Source: Acidaminobacter sp. (GTDB lineage Bacteria; Bacillota_A; Clostridia; Peptostreptococcales; Acidaminobacteraceae). From it: 5,556 nucleotides of DNA. Where the stretch lies: assembly GCA_009881125.1 (NCBI GenBank), contig WXFH01000292.1:1-5556 (forward strand), in the 5' to 3' direction. The translations under genes were made by a program, and so were the position numbers. The first letter of the stretch is position 1. The number at the start of each line of letters is the position of its first letter. A model generated the notes under the pieces. The model ran no database searches and was not told the origin of the DNA. It was given only the letters and a program-made list of their open reading frames with translations. Of the stretch, positions 1 to 5,556 are shown one piece after another.

Positions 1-54
1 ACTTTCAGCAGTTTAAATCTCTTTTTGAAATGGCCTTTAGAGGATTTATTTCTT

Positions 55-84
55 AAAATATGATTTGTGTGCTAATCATTTTTT
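55..84. terminator. Weak AT-rich hairpin after the Gre-like gene
   Basis: ATGATT (60-65) pairs with AATCAT (74-79) across an 8-nt loop. The stem can be extended by AAAA (55-58) with TTTT (81-84) across one mismatch. A T-run follows on the plus strand and an ATTTTA stretch follows on the minus strand. It lies about 70 bp beyond the stop at 152, a reasonable place for an intrinsic terminator, but the stem has few G-C pairs. Confidence 0.35.
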
Positions 85-106
85 GAAATTAACAATTTTC
101 CAAAAG

Positions 107-149
107 CTATAAATTAAATTTTTAGTTGAAACAATGCTTCCGACTTTAG
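107..149 (-). repeat. Degenerate duplicate of the Gre-like gene 3' end
   Basis: Read on the minus strand, 149 to 107 aligns without gaps to 213 to 171 in the coding region with 32 of 43 identities (16 of 17 in the first part; the rest is AT-rich and weaker). Translated from 147 it gives KVGSIVSTKNLIYSF, against KVGSIIEINEFKYRV in the real gene, and stays open to a TGA at 76-78. The offset of 64 bp is not a multiple of three, so the copy is not in frame with the gene. It may be a relic of a partial tandem duplication or of recombination with a related gene; chance cannot be excluded beyond the 17-bp core. Confidence 0.4.
133..149. repeat. 17-bp direct repeat, copy 1 (non-coding)
   Basis: AATGCTTCCGACTTTAG on the plus strand, just beyond the stop codon of the Gre-like gene. 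It matches 197-213 in 16 of 17 bases and 461-477 closely. It begins a longer degenerate match described for 107-149. Confidence 0.6.
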
Positions 150-151
150 AT

Positions 152-685
152 TTACGAAATGGATACTACCCTATATTTAAACTCATTAATTTCAATAATG
201 CTTCCTACTTTAGCCTGAAGAATCTTCTTTCCAAGCATTGAATCCATCGTTATATCATACATATTATTTTTTGATATATCAGGAGAGCCTTTCACTAACC
301 GCACTGTCATTCTCTCGTTTTCTATTTGATCATGTAATGTCACTTTACTATTAAGTCCAATTCGAAACTTATTTTCCTTAGTCTCTTCTTTCTTTGATCC
401 CAATTTACCTTTTTTATTTTTACTTTTGCTATTGCTTTCGACTATTGCTTTCACTTGATTAATTGCTTCCGACTTTAACAATCTAAAGTTACAATCATTA
501 TTTACATTGTTACACCAACCGCACTTTTTATTACAATAACCAGCATTATTGTATATGCAATTTATGCACTTTTTAGCCTTTTTCTTCGCTTCATAAATCA
601 TTTGCTTCTCTTCATACGTAAAGAAATACCTTTTATCTCTTGGATCAAATTTCAGCTTAGTGTGATGCCTACCGCGAAAAGCCAA
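152..685 (-). CDS. Cys-rich protein with a GreA/GreB-like C-terminal domain
   Basis: 177 residues in three parts. Residues 1-39 are basic and aromatic. Residues 40-65 hold six cysteines (C40, C43, C51, C55, C58, C65; spacing CX2C-X7-C-X3-C-X2-C-X6-C), a likely metal-binding module. Residues 84-108 are a Lys/Ser/Glu-rich, probably disordered linker. Residues 112-177 resemble the C-terminal domain of GreA/GreB: a VTLHDQ-like opening, an SMLGKKIL segment where Gre proteins have SPLGKALLG, then KVGSIIEI and a terminal YRVVSI strand. In Gre factors this domain docks on RNA polymerase; the N-terminal coiled coil that reaches the active site is absent, so transcript cleavage is unlikely and an RNA-polymerase- or helicase-binding role is an inference. 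The start is TTG: an in-frame TGA lies directly upstream and AAAGGGTGA is well placed. The gene lies 124 bp after the helicase and is much more AT-rich (about 28% GC), so it may have a separate origin. The precise function is unknown. Confidence 0.85.
   Translation of the reverse strand: MAFRGRHHTKLKFDPRDKRYFFTYEEKQMIYEAKKKAKKCINCIYNNAGYCNKKCGWCNNVNNDCNFRLLKSEAINQVKAIVESNSKSKNKKGKLGSKKEETKENKFRIGLNSKVTLHDQIENERMTVRLVKGSPDISKNNMYDITMDSMLGKKILQAKVGSIIEINEFKYRVVSIS
197..213. repeat. 17-bp direct repeat, copy 2 (coding)
   Basis: AATGCTTCCTACTTTAG, exactly 64 bp from copy 1 and inside the 3' end of the Gre-like gene, where it encodes the AKVGSI segment. Confidence 0.6.
431..477. repeat. Cluster of three related 13-17 bp units inside the Gre-like gene
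   Basis: Plus strand: ATTGCTTTCGACT (431-443), then ATTGCTTTCACTT (444-456) directly adjacent, then ATTGCTTCCGACTTTA (462-477) after 5 nt. They encode part of residues 70-85, before the Lys-rich linker, and share the TGCTTYCGACT core with the two copies near the gene's 3' end. Confidence 0.5.
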
Positions 686-690
686 TCATA

Positions 691-699
691 TCACCCTTT
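691..699 (-). promoter_or_regulatory. Ribosome binding site of the Gre-like gene
   Basis: The minus strand reads AAAGGGTGA here, 5 nt before the TTG at 685. It decides the start: an ATG at 689 is in another frame that stops after six codons, and the codon just before the TTG in its own frame is TGA. Confidence 0.7.
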
Positions 700-762
700 A
701 TTTTGATGTAATGATATCAATACTTAACTTTTGTTAGTTACGTAAAGCGCTGTTTCAAGATG

Positions 763-791
763 ATTAAATTTCTAATACGTATCTAGCTCAA
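763..791 (-). promoter_or_regulatory. Candidate sigma-A-type promoter for the Gre-like gene
   Basis: On the minus strand, a -35-like TTGAGC (786-791; 4 of 6 to TTGACA), a 17-nt spacer and a -10-like TTTAAT (763-768; 5 of 6 to TATAAT). This would give a leader of about 70 nt before the TTG at 685. Such matches are common by chance in AT-rich DNA. No terminator is visible after the helicase stop, so read-through from the operon is also possible. Confidence 0.4.
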
Positions 792-809
792 TAATTGCTT
801 ATACGATCA

Positions 810-3527
810 CTAATCCCAACTATTTAGAAAATATTCTCGCTTTTCCCGTTTGCTTAAAACATTAGAACAGGTCTCCCAGTCGATATGCTCTACGCCCATA
901 TTATAACGGTTTTCAAAGGGATGGACCTTTGGAACGTTGTCGATAATCTTTTCTGCTTCTTTTTGCTCACCAAGAGCAACCTGAATCCAGACATCCTCAA
1001 GGACATCGGGCAGCTGCCCAAAGATTTCAGTAATTCCCTTTAGCCTCGTTGATAAGAGTTCATGCACCCTGTCTTCAACAGAGTCTTTGTAGCGCATATT
1101 GAAGATATAAACGGTTGGATTAATCTGTCCAATCCTTTGTATACGCCCTTTTCTCTGCTCAAGTCTCGTTGGGTTCCAGGGTAAGTCAAGATTAATGAGG
1201 GTTGCGAGAGTCTGAAGGTTGAGTCCCTCACTTGCAGCGTCCGTTCCGACAAGCACCTTGAATTCATGCTTCTTAACGCCTATCTTAATTTCTTCCTTTG
1301 TTTTTCGGCTATAGACGCCATCAAGATAAACACCTGATTCTGTCCCGCCTGCATAAAGGGCTATTGGGACTGAATCGAATTCTTTTGAGAGCTTCTGAGC
1401 GACCCACCTGGCCGTATCAAGATACTGAGAGAAGATGATGACACCTTTGTTTAGCCATTTATAGTCCTTGAGAAGTTCTACTGTTTTATAGTATTTCGGG
1501 TCGGTTGCCTCATTGGAGTCAAGGGCATAGACAAAGCGTTTAAGAAGCTCATGTTCCCCAGCTGTCAAATTCTTAATATCACTTTCGGAGTAGTCCTTTT
1601 CTGTCTCGTCCTCCTCCTCATAAAGCTCTAACCCGCCGTTACCCCACTCCTGAAGCATCTTGTAGCCAGTGTTCTTTCCAGCTTCTAGAGAGCTTCCGAT
1701 ACGCTTAAGCAGCAGCGTTTTAAAGAACCCAGCGCCATGAACACGCTTACTAAGAAGATTACAAAACTCTTCTGCAAGTTCATAAGCCTGTTTCATATAA
1801 CCCGTTAGAACAAGTGCACCTTCATCCCCTTCGCCATGAAGCTGTACGTCTATTTTTTGAAGATACGGCTCCCCAGTTGTTGGGTCAAGTGTGTCCTCAA
1901 GATAACTTCTCTCACGTCTGATAACGTGACGGATATATGGGTTGTGCTTTTGATAGAAGCCTGTACTGAGGATAAATCCTATCATACTTCTTTCAATTGG
2001 TGAAAGTTCCATTAGGCTCTTGCTGATGACAAACTGGTCGGTTCGTAAATTGAAACTATCAGATAACCTCAGTACGTTAAAGTGCGGATTTTCGTGGCTT
2101 GGCGGGAAAGGATTTCTAACCCACTCCCAGTTTTCAGGGTCAAAAAAGGGTATACTGCGTTTACCCGTTATTAGCTCAAGCCCTTCAGAAAGCTTTGAAG
2201 TCTTTCTCCAGTAAGATGAAAGCGAACCAAGCACACTGTCGTTCTTTTGGGAGAGAATGTTCAGTAAATCCCAAAGCTCAATCGGATAAAGCTGAATCGG
2301 CGTCGCTGTCGCAAGTAGCATACTGTGGGTGTTTAGTGAAATCTTCATTAAGAACTTATATAAGTTGTTCATATCAGGAGCCAGGTGTTCTTTTCCTATG
2401 CCTAAGTTGCGCCGCCTTGAGCGATGCGCCTCGTCGACGATAACACAGGCATATTCCTTTGATAGTAGGTAGTCCTGAACACTGGAACCTGAGGTAATCA
2501 GCCCCTGAGAAATAATGCCGATTCTCCTAGGACATTTTACGATATCCTGAGACCCGCGGTTTGGATACTTAAGCCCGTTTTCATCCACCCAGTTTCGCCC
2601 ATCCCATACAGCAATTGGCAAGTCAAGCAAAGTTTTAAGCTCGTCCTGCCACTGCCAAATCAGCGTTTTGGGTGCCATGATAAGTACTGGTTTGTCTGAA
2701 TATAGCGCCATCAGTTGCGCACTGAGGGCAAGCTGAATCGTCTTACCCAAACCTACCTGGTCTGCGAGAATGTATCGGGCTCCGTAAGGGGTTCTATGTT
2801 CCTTGTAGGCTAAGTCTACAAAGTACTTTTGATGCTCCCAGAGCCCGAGCTGTTCACGGTAAACCGGGGACTCTACTGCAATGGCAGGAGGCCCTTTATC
2901 AAGCCTGCGCCAGTCTTCTACGCTCTTAAGTTCAGTCCTGTCGGCTATCCGCTTGATGTCCTCGATGACAAATTCTGAAAGCGGTATGGCACAAATGTCA
3001 TTCCATAAAGCGTCAAATTCTTCCTGTACCCACTTTACCGCTTCGTCTGAATTATCCTCCCAGGCAAGCTCATAATTCAGTTCCCAAGCGGACTTTGATT
3101 CATTGATACTCCCTAAAAAAGCAGTCTTCTTTCCGTCTTCAAGCGTTATGACTCCTGCTTTCCCATGTATAAGCCCGAACTTATCACTTGGCAAAGCCCT
3201 AACCTCTATCTTGCCGCTTTTTAAGTTCTCGTAGAGTCTATAGTAGCGCTCTTTAATCAGAACCCGTTCCTCAGGCTTTCCCTCGCACCATTCTTTTCTG
3301 ATGGAGTTGCTGGCAAGCTTTGCGGTTTTCACATCTTCTGACTGTAAATCAGAGTTGCACACCACTCTGATTTTTCCTGTTACTGATTCAATCGCCTCAC
3401 CTGCAACCTCAAAAATTGAGCTTCTAAAATAGCCGGCAATCCTGTCATAGGACTTGGCATTTAAGAGATGTTTGTTGAGAAGTGATTCAGAAACAGATTC
3501 TCTTCTTGAAGAATAACGGTTAATCAA
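810..3527 (-). CDS. Phospholipase D-like domain fused to SNF2-family helicase
   Basis: 905 residues, apparently complete. The N-terminal part (about 1-180) is PLD-like: H121-G-K123 followed by G139-S-I-N-E-S gives the HxK...GSxNES signature of the nuclease-type PLD family, with only one clear HxK. An SNF2/RapA-type helicase follows: Walker A VGLGKT at 258-263, DEAH at 365-368, motif III ATATP at 406-410, motif IV IIFSQY near 697-702, motif V GTDAASEGLNLQ at 761-772 and motif VI QRKGRIQRIGQ at 791-801. All key residues are present, so it should be an active dsDNA translocase. An acidic patch (635-652) sits between the lobes. Such fusions occur in DISARM-like and DUF1156/DUF499 anti-phage islands, where they are thought to act on invading DNA; that role is inferred here. 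The TTG start is supported by AGGTGGTG just upstream. It lies 9 nt after the methylase stop, so the two are co-transcribed and probably translationally coupled. GC is about 46%. Confidence 0.95.
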   Translation of the reverse strand: MINRYSSRRESVSESLLNKHLLNAKSYDRIAGYFRSSIFEVAGEAIESVTGKIRVVCNSDLQSEDVKTAKLASNSIRKEWCEGKPEERVLIKERYYRLYENLKSGKIEVRALPSDKFGLIHGKAGVITLEDGKKTAFLGSINESKSAWELNYELAWEDNSDEAVKWVQEEFDALWNDICAIPLSEFVIEDIKRIADRTELKSVEDWRRLDKGPPAIAVESPVYREQLGLWEHQKYFVDLAYKEHRTPYGARYILADQVGLGKTIQLALSAQLMALYSDKPVLIMAPKTLIWQWQDELKTLLDLPIAVWDGRNWVDENGLKYPNRGSQDIVKCPRRIGIISQGLITSGSSVQDYLLSKEYACVIVDEAHRSRRRNLGIGKEHLAPDMNNLYKFLMKISLNTHSMLLATATPIQLYPIELWDLLNILSQKNDSVLGSLSSYWRKTSKLSEGLELITGKRSIPFFDPENWEWVRNPFPPSHENPHFNVLRLSDSFNLRTDQFVISKSLMELSPIERSMIGFILSTGFYQKHNPYIRHVIRRERSYLEDTLDPTTGEPYLQKIDVQLHGEGDEGALVLTGYMKQAYELAEEFCNLLSKRVHGAGFFKTLLLKRIGSSLEAGKNTGYKMLQEWGNGGLELYEEEDETEKDYSESDIKNLTAGEHELLKRFVYALDSNEATDPKYYKTVELLKDYKWLNKGVIIFSQYLDTARWVAQKLSKEFDSVPIALYAGGTESGVYLDGVYSRKTKEEIKIGVKKHEFKVLVGTDAASEGLNLQTLATLINLDLPWNPTRLEQRKGRIQRIGQINPTVYIFNMRYKDSVEDRVHELLSTRLKGITEIFGQLPDVLEDVWIQVALGEQKEAEKIIDNVPKVHPFENRYNMGVEHIDWETCSNVLSKREKREYFLNSWD

Positions 3528-3530
3528 TTA

Positions 3531-3538
3531 CACCACCT
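3531..3538 (-). promoter_or_regulatory. Ribosome binding site of the helicase, overlapping the methylase stop
   Basis: The minus strand reads AGGTGGTG, then TAA, then the TTG start at 3527. Its first bases are the AG of the methylase TAG stop (3537-3539). This supports the TTG start and means ribosomes finishing the methylase end on the helicase initiation site, which favours translational coupling. Confidence 0.75.
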
Positions 3539-5459
3539 ACACCCCTTCGTTCTTAAGGGCTTCCCTGAGCAGCATCGCAGAATGGGCATGGCTATGCCAA
3601 TGCTTCATATGTGTCACATATTCGATTTTGGAGATGAAGGACAGGATTTCAATCATCAAAGGCTTCTTGAACCAGAACTCATTGGCTTCCTTGTAAACGT
3701 CCTTCAAATAACTGCGTCCTTCGACGGTTGAAGAGCTTGTTGTTGTTTCATTTATTGCTACAAGTATATGCCTGAGGAGTGTCGAGCCAAAGCCTCCACC
3801 GTTTAAGAAGGCCATTTTAAACTCAGATGGTGTTTTAAGTCTTGCAGAATTTGCCTTGAATTCAGCAAACAAATCTTTATAATCACTTACGCCAAAACCA
3901 CGGGCAAGCTCCTGATAGGCGCTGATTTTATGGCTGTTGTTCATCTCAAGTTCAAGCCCCCTGATAAAGAATCGCTCTTCAGGCTTCATCTCAGCCCAGC
4001 GAAGATTGTCAAACTCATCAGGAATGAGATAATCATAGGCAATATTTACTGCCCTATTAATGAGACTCTCAATTGGGTTCACTTCTTTTGAGTCTCTTGG
4101 TTGTGCAAGCCAATACTTCACGTCTATGCCGTCAATTTCCTTATAGGAAGTTAGAACCTTAAGAGAGGCAGCATATGAAGCGAGGAGATAATCCGCATCC
4201 GAAAAGTCAGGTTCGTCCTTTTCATCTAAGTCCCTCATGGAATTGATGATGCCTTTAACTTCGGCTTTAATATCGTCAAATATTTCGTCCTGGAAGCCAA
4301 GCTCGTTTGAAGTCTGCTTCTTTAAGGTTAGGAGGACTGTTCCTTTAACGTAATTGCCGGATTTTAACCCGCTAGCATCTGTTTCAGTAGCAATATTCCA
4401 GGCAGAGACGACTTTTAACCCTGCTGACCAAAGAATCATCGCAAGTTCTGACCAGACTTTAACATCCTGATGGGTAAACATGACAACCTGATAGCCTTTG
4501 TCAGGCATATGATTGGCGAGGTTTTTATAGATTTCAATCATGCTTTCATTGAAGGTCTGTCCTGTACCTTTGACGGCAAGGACGCGTTTTGAATCCGTGT
4601 ACCAGTCTGGGAAGGCTTTCTTAAGCAGTTCTTTATCCCAAGCTAGGAAGAACTCAGATAGCTCATGATAGTAAACAGCATCTGCGTAAGGAGGGTCAGT
4701 CATCCAAATATCGTTATTTGCGTTTAAGTCTCTTGCATCAATTACACTAACTTCCTTTGCTGTATTTGTTTCAGAATTATTAATGTTAAAGAACCACGTT
4801 GTCTGTAGTGATAAAACTGTTCTAGATAAATAATTAAACATTGTATTAAATGCTTGGTTATAGAAGGTCTGTGCACCCTTTTCGTTTGAGCCGTCAGAAA
4901 GCCACTGACTTAACTTAGAATTCCAATTTGATAATTTGTTGATTCCAAGAATTGCATTTGTAATTTCCATTTGGTTAAGTGCAATTTCACCTGAATACAT
5001 ACTAAATAGACCATGCACCAATAATTGCCTTGGATTAAATAGTTGATGCCAGTACTGCCAACCACGCGTAAACACTAAATCATAAGTACTATAACCATGT
5101 TCAATCATATCTGAAGGAATAATCCCTTTAGACTGCCAACTTTCAAGATTCTCCGACAACAACGATATGACCTTTTGCTCTCTTTTTATGTCTTCTAATG
5201 TAGGGGCAGTATAATAGCGTCCATTTTCATTTACATATCTAATGCAATAGAGCCGTTCTTGCAAAACATCCGTTTCTTTTGGATAAAAATCTGTTTTCCC
5301 CCATTTCCTAAATACAGAGGATTTTGTTGTATGATAATTTCTAACGACACCGTCATCAAAATCTCCACGAATTGAAGTAAATGGTGTACTCTTATCACAA
5401 TGTGGACAATAAAGGTATGATGATTTCATTGCTAACTTCCCAAACTTTATCGCACTCAA
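3537..5459 (-). CDS. DUF1156-type adenine DNA methylase, N-terminally truncated
   Basis: 640 residues matching the C-terminal part of Zn-ribbon adenine-specific DNA methylases (COG1743; named after N-terminal DUF1156). Visible landmarks: YLYCPHC at 15-21 (one Zn knuckle, C18/C21), QERLYCIRYV at 67-76, TRGWQYWHQLFNPRQLL at 131-147, catalytic motif IV DPPY at 255-258 in the family context TDPPYADAVYYHELSEFF, and a C-terminal helix ending near HSAMLLREAL. Missing: DUF1156, the AdoMet-binding glycine-rich motif I, and the second CxxC knuckle. From general knowledge, full-length members have several hundred more N-terminal residues. Alone it probably cannot bind AdoMet, so it is a truncated remnant or the C-terminal half of a split enzyme. 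The TTG at 5459 has no clear ribosome binding site; the ATG at 5429 (residue 11) follows GGGAAG at 6 nt and may be the real start. The frame is closed by a TAA at 5478-5480. Codons before DPPY are more AT-rich than those after it. Confidence 0.85.
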   Translation of the reverse strand: MSAIKFGKLAMKSSYLYCPHCDKSTPFTSIRGDFDDGVVRNYHTTKSSVFRKWGKTDFYPKETDVLQERLYCIRYVNENGRYYTAPTLEDIKREQKVISLLSENLESWQSKGIIPSDMIEHGYSTYDLVFTRGWQYWHQLFNPRQLLVHGLFSMYSGEIALNQMEITNAILGINKLSNWNSKLSQWLSDGSNEKGAQTFYNQAFNTMFNYLSRTVLSLQTTWFFNINNSETNTAKEVSVIDARDLNANNDIWMTDPPYADAVYYHELSEFFLAWDKELLKKAFPDWYTDSKRVLAVKGTGQTFNESMIEIYKNLANHMPDKGYQVVMFTHQDVKVWSELAMILWSAGLKVVSAWNIATETDASGLKSGNYVKGTVLLTLKKQTSNELGFQDEIFDDIKAEVKGIINSMRDLDEKDEPDFSDADYLLASYAASLKVLTSYKEIDGIDVKYWLAQPRDSKEVNPIESLINRAVNIAYDYLIPDEFDNLRWAEMKPEERFFIRGLELEMNNSHKISAYQELARGFGVSDYKDLFAEFKANSARLKTPSEFKMAFLNGGGFGSTLLRHILVAINETTTSSSTVEGRSYLKDVYKEANEFWFKKPLMIEILSFISKIEYVTHMKHWHSHAHSAMLLREALKNEGV

Positions 5460-5469
5460 TCGATAATCG

Positions 5470-5516
5470 CAGCATTTTTAGTATACGAAAGTTCTGTTCA
5501 ACCCTTGAAAATGCTG
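5470..5516 (+). repeat. 12-bp inverted repeat with 23-nt loop
   Basis: CAGCATTTTTAG (5470-5481) pairs with TTGAAAATGCTG (5505-5516): nine perfect pairs, then U-G, A-U and G-U. The two wobble pairs form only in plus-strand RNA; on the minus strand they would be A-C mismatches. A second dyad, TTCAACCCTTGAA (5497-5509), overlaps the right arm. GGTTTTTA follows the stem. Confidence 0.55.
5480..5508 (-). promoter_or_regulatory. Candidate promoter before the truncated methylase
   Basis: On the minus strand, TATACT (5480-5485) matches the -10 consensus in 5 of 6 positions. The hexamer 17 nt upstream, TCAAGG (5503-5508), is a poor -35. If used, the transcript would start near 5473 and reach the ATG at 5429 after about 45 nt. 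It lies inside the inverted-repeat region, so it could be an outward promoter of an adjoining element that now drives the operon. Confidence 0.25.
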
Positions 5517-5521
5517 GTTTT

Positions 5522-5556
5522 TACCACGATTTTGCTTGTGCTATCGTGGTATTTTT
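5522..5556 (+). terminator. Plus-strand intrinsic terminator-like hairpin
   Basis: TACCACGAT (5522-5530) and ATCGTGGTA (5543-5551) form a perfect 9-bp stem with a 12-nt loop, followed by five Ts that reach the window edge. On the minus strand the stem is followed by AAAACC, so it would terminate only rightward transcripts. No plus-strand gene precedes it in the window. It may shield an element to the right from read-through or end a short plus-strand RNA. Confidence 0.6.

Larger units (their letters stand above)
686..809. other. Intergenic gap between helicase and Gre-like gene
   Basis: 124 bp with no open frame of note. Besides the candidate promoter and ribosome binding site it holds three short palindromes: TGATATCA (712-719), TTACGTAA (738-745) and AGCGCT (746-751). 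All lie downstream of the candidate -10, where a repressor could bind; none is long enough to call an operator with confidence. Confidence 0.35.

Noticed and set aside
15..47. Imperfect inverted repeat AAATCTC / GAGGATTT near the left edge.
   Set aside because: It needs a bulge, has an 18-nt loop and no T-run after it; such matches are common in AT-rich DNA.
431..477. Possible CRISPR-like array or iterons from the short repeated units.
   Set aside because: The units are 13-17 bp, irregularly spaced, imperfect and lie within a coding region; there are no spacers of constant length and no cas or rep gene.
687..689. An ATG four bases upstream of the TTG start of the Gre-like gene.
   Set aside because: It is in a different frame and reaches a stop after six codons.
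1040..3075. Several open frames of 64-82 codons overlapping the helicase (1040-1267 on the minus strand; 2020-2214, 2195-2443 and 2881-3075 on the plus strand).
   Set aside because: All lie inside the well-supported helicase gene in other frames, have no recognisable domains, and are the length expected by chance in moderate-GC coding DNA.
1..5556. tRNA or rRNA genes.
   Set aside because: I saw no cloverleaf-like or conserved rRNA sequence on either strand; non-coding space is limited to three stretches of 151, 124 and 97 bp.

Overview
The window reads as part of a defence island from a low-GC Gram-positive bacterium (Bacillota, possibly Clostridia or relatives; I cannot place it more finely). 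The grounds are AT-rich DNA, strong AGG-type ribosome binding sites, TTG start codons, and protein families common in such islands. Every convincing gene lies on the minus strand, so transcription runs from right to left.

Layout in transcription order. (1) 5460-5556 has no gene. It is dense in inverted repeats: a 12-bp stem with G-U pairs, then a 9-bp hairpin followed by a T-run, both best formed by the plus strand. It looks like the end of something else, possibly a mobile element. (2) 3537-5459 encodes the C-terminal part of a Zn-ribbon adenine-specific DNA methylase (DUF1156/COG1743 type). The catalytic DPPY motif is present, but the DUF1156 domain, the AdoMet-binding motif I and half of the Zn ribbon are missing. 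(3) 810-3527 encodes an apparently intact fusion of a phospholipase-D-like domain and an SNF2-type helicase. It starts 9 nt after the methylase stop codon, and its ribosome binding site overlaps that stop, so the two genes form a coupled operon. (4) After a 124-bp gap with a candidate promoter, 152-685 encodes a 177-residue protein. It has a six-cysteine N-terminal module, a lysine-rich linker and a C-terminal domain resembling the C-terminal domain of GreA/GreB transcript cleavage factors. (5) 1-151 holds a weak bidirectional terminator-like hairpin and a degenerate copy of the 3' end of the Gre-like gene.

How they may work together: DUF1156 methylases and PLD-SNF2 helicases recur together in anti-phage islands, often with a DUF499 ATPase, and resemble DISARM in concept (methylation of self, PLD plus helicase acting on non-self). 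No DUF499 gene is visible here and the methylase lacks its N-terminal part, so the locus may be a decayed system, or a split one whose other half lies to the right of the window. The Gre-like protein is a possible accessory factor.

Base composition is mosaic: about 28% GC in 1-780, about 42-47% in 810 to roughly 4735, and about 34% in 4740-5460. One step falls inside the methylase gene just before the codons for its catalytic motif, which suggests recombination.
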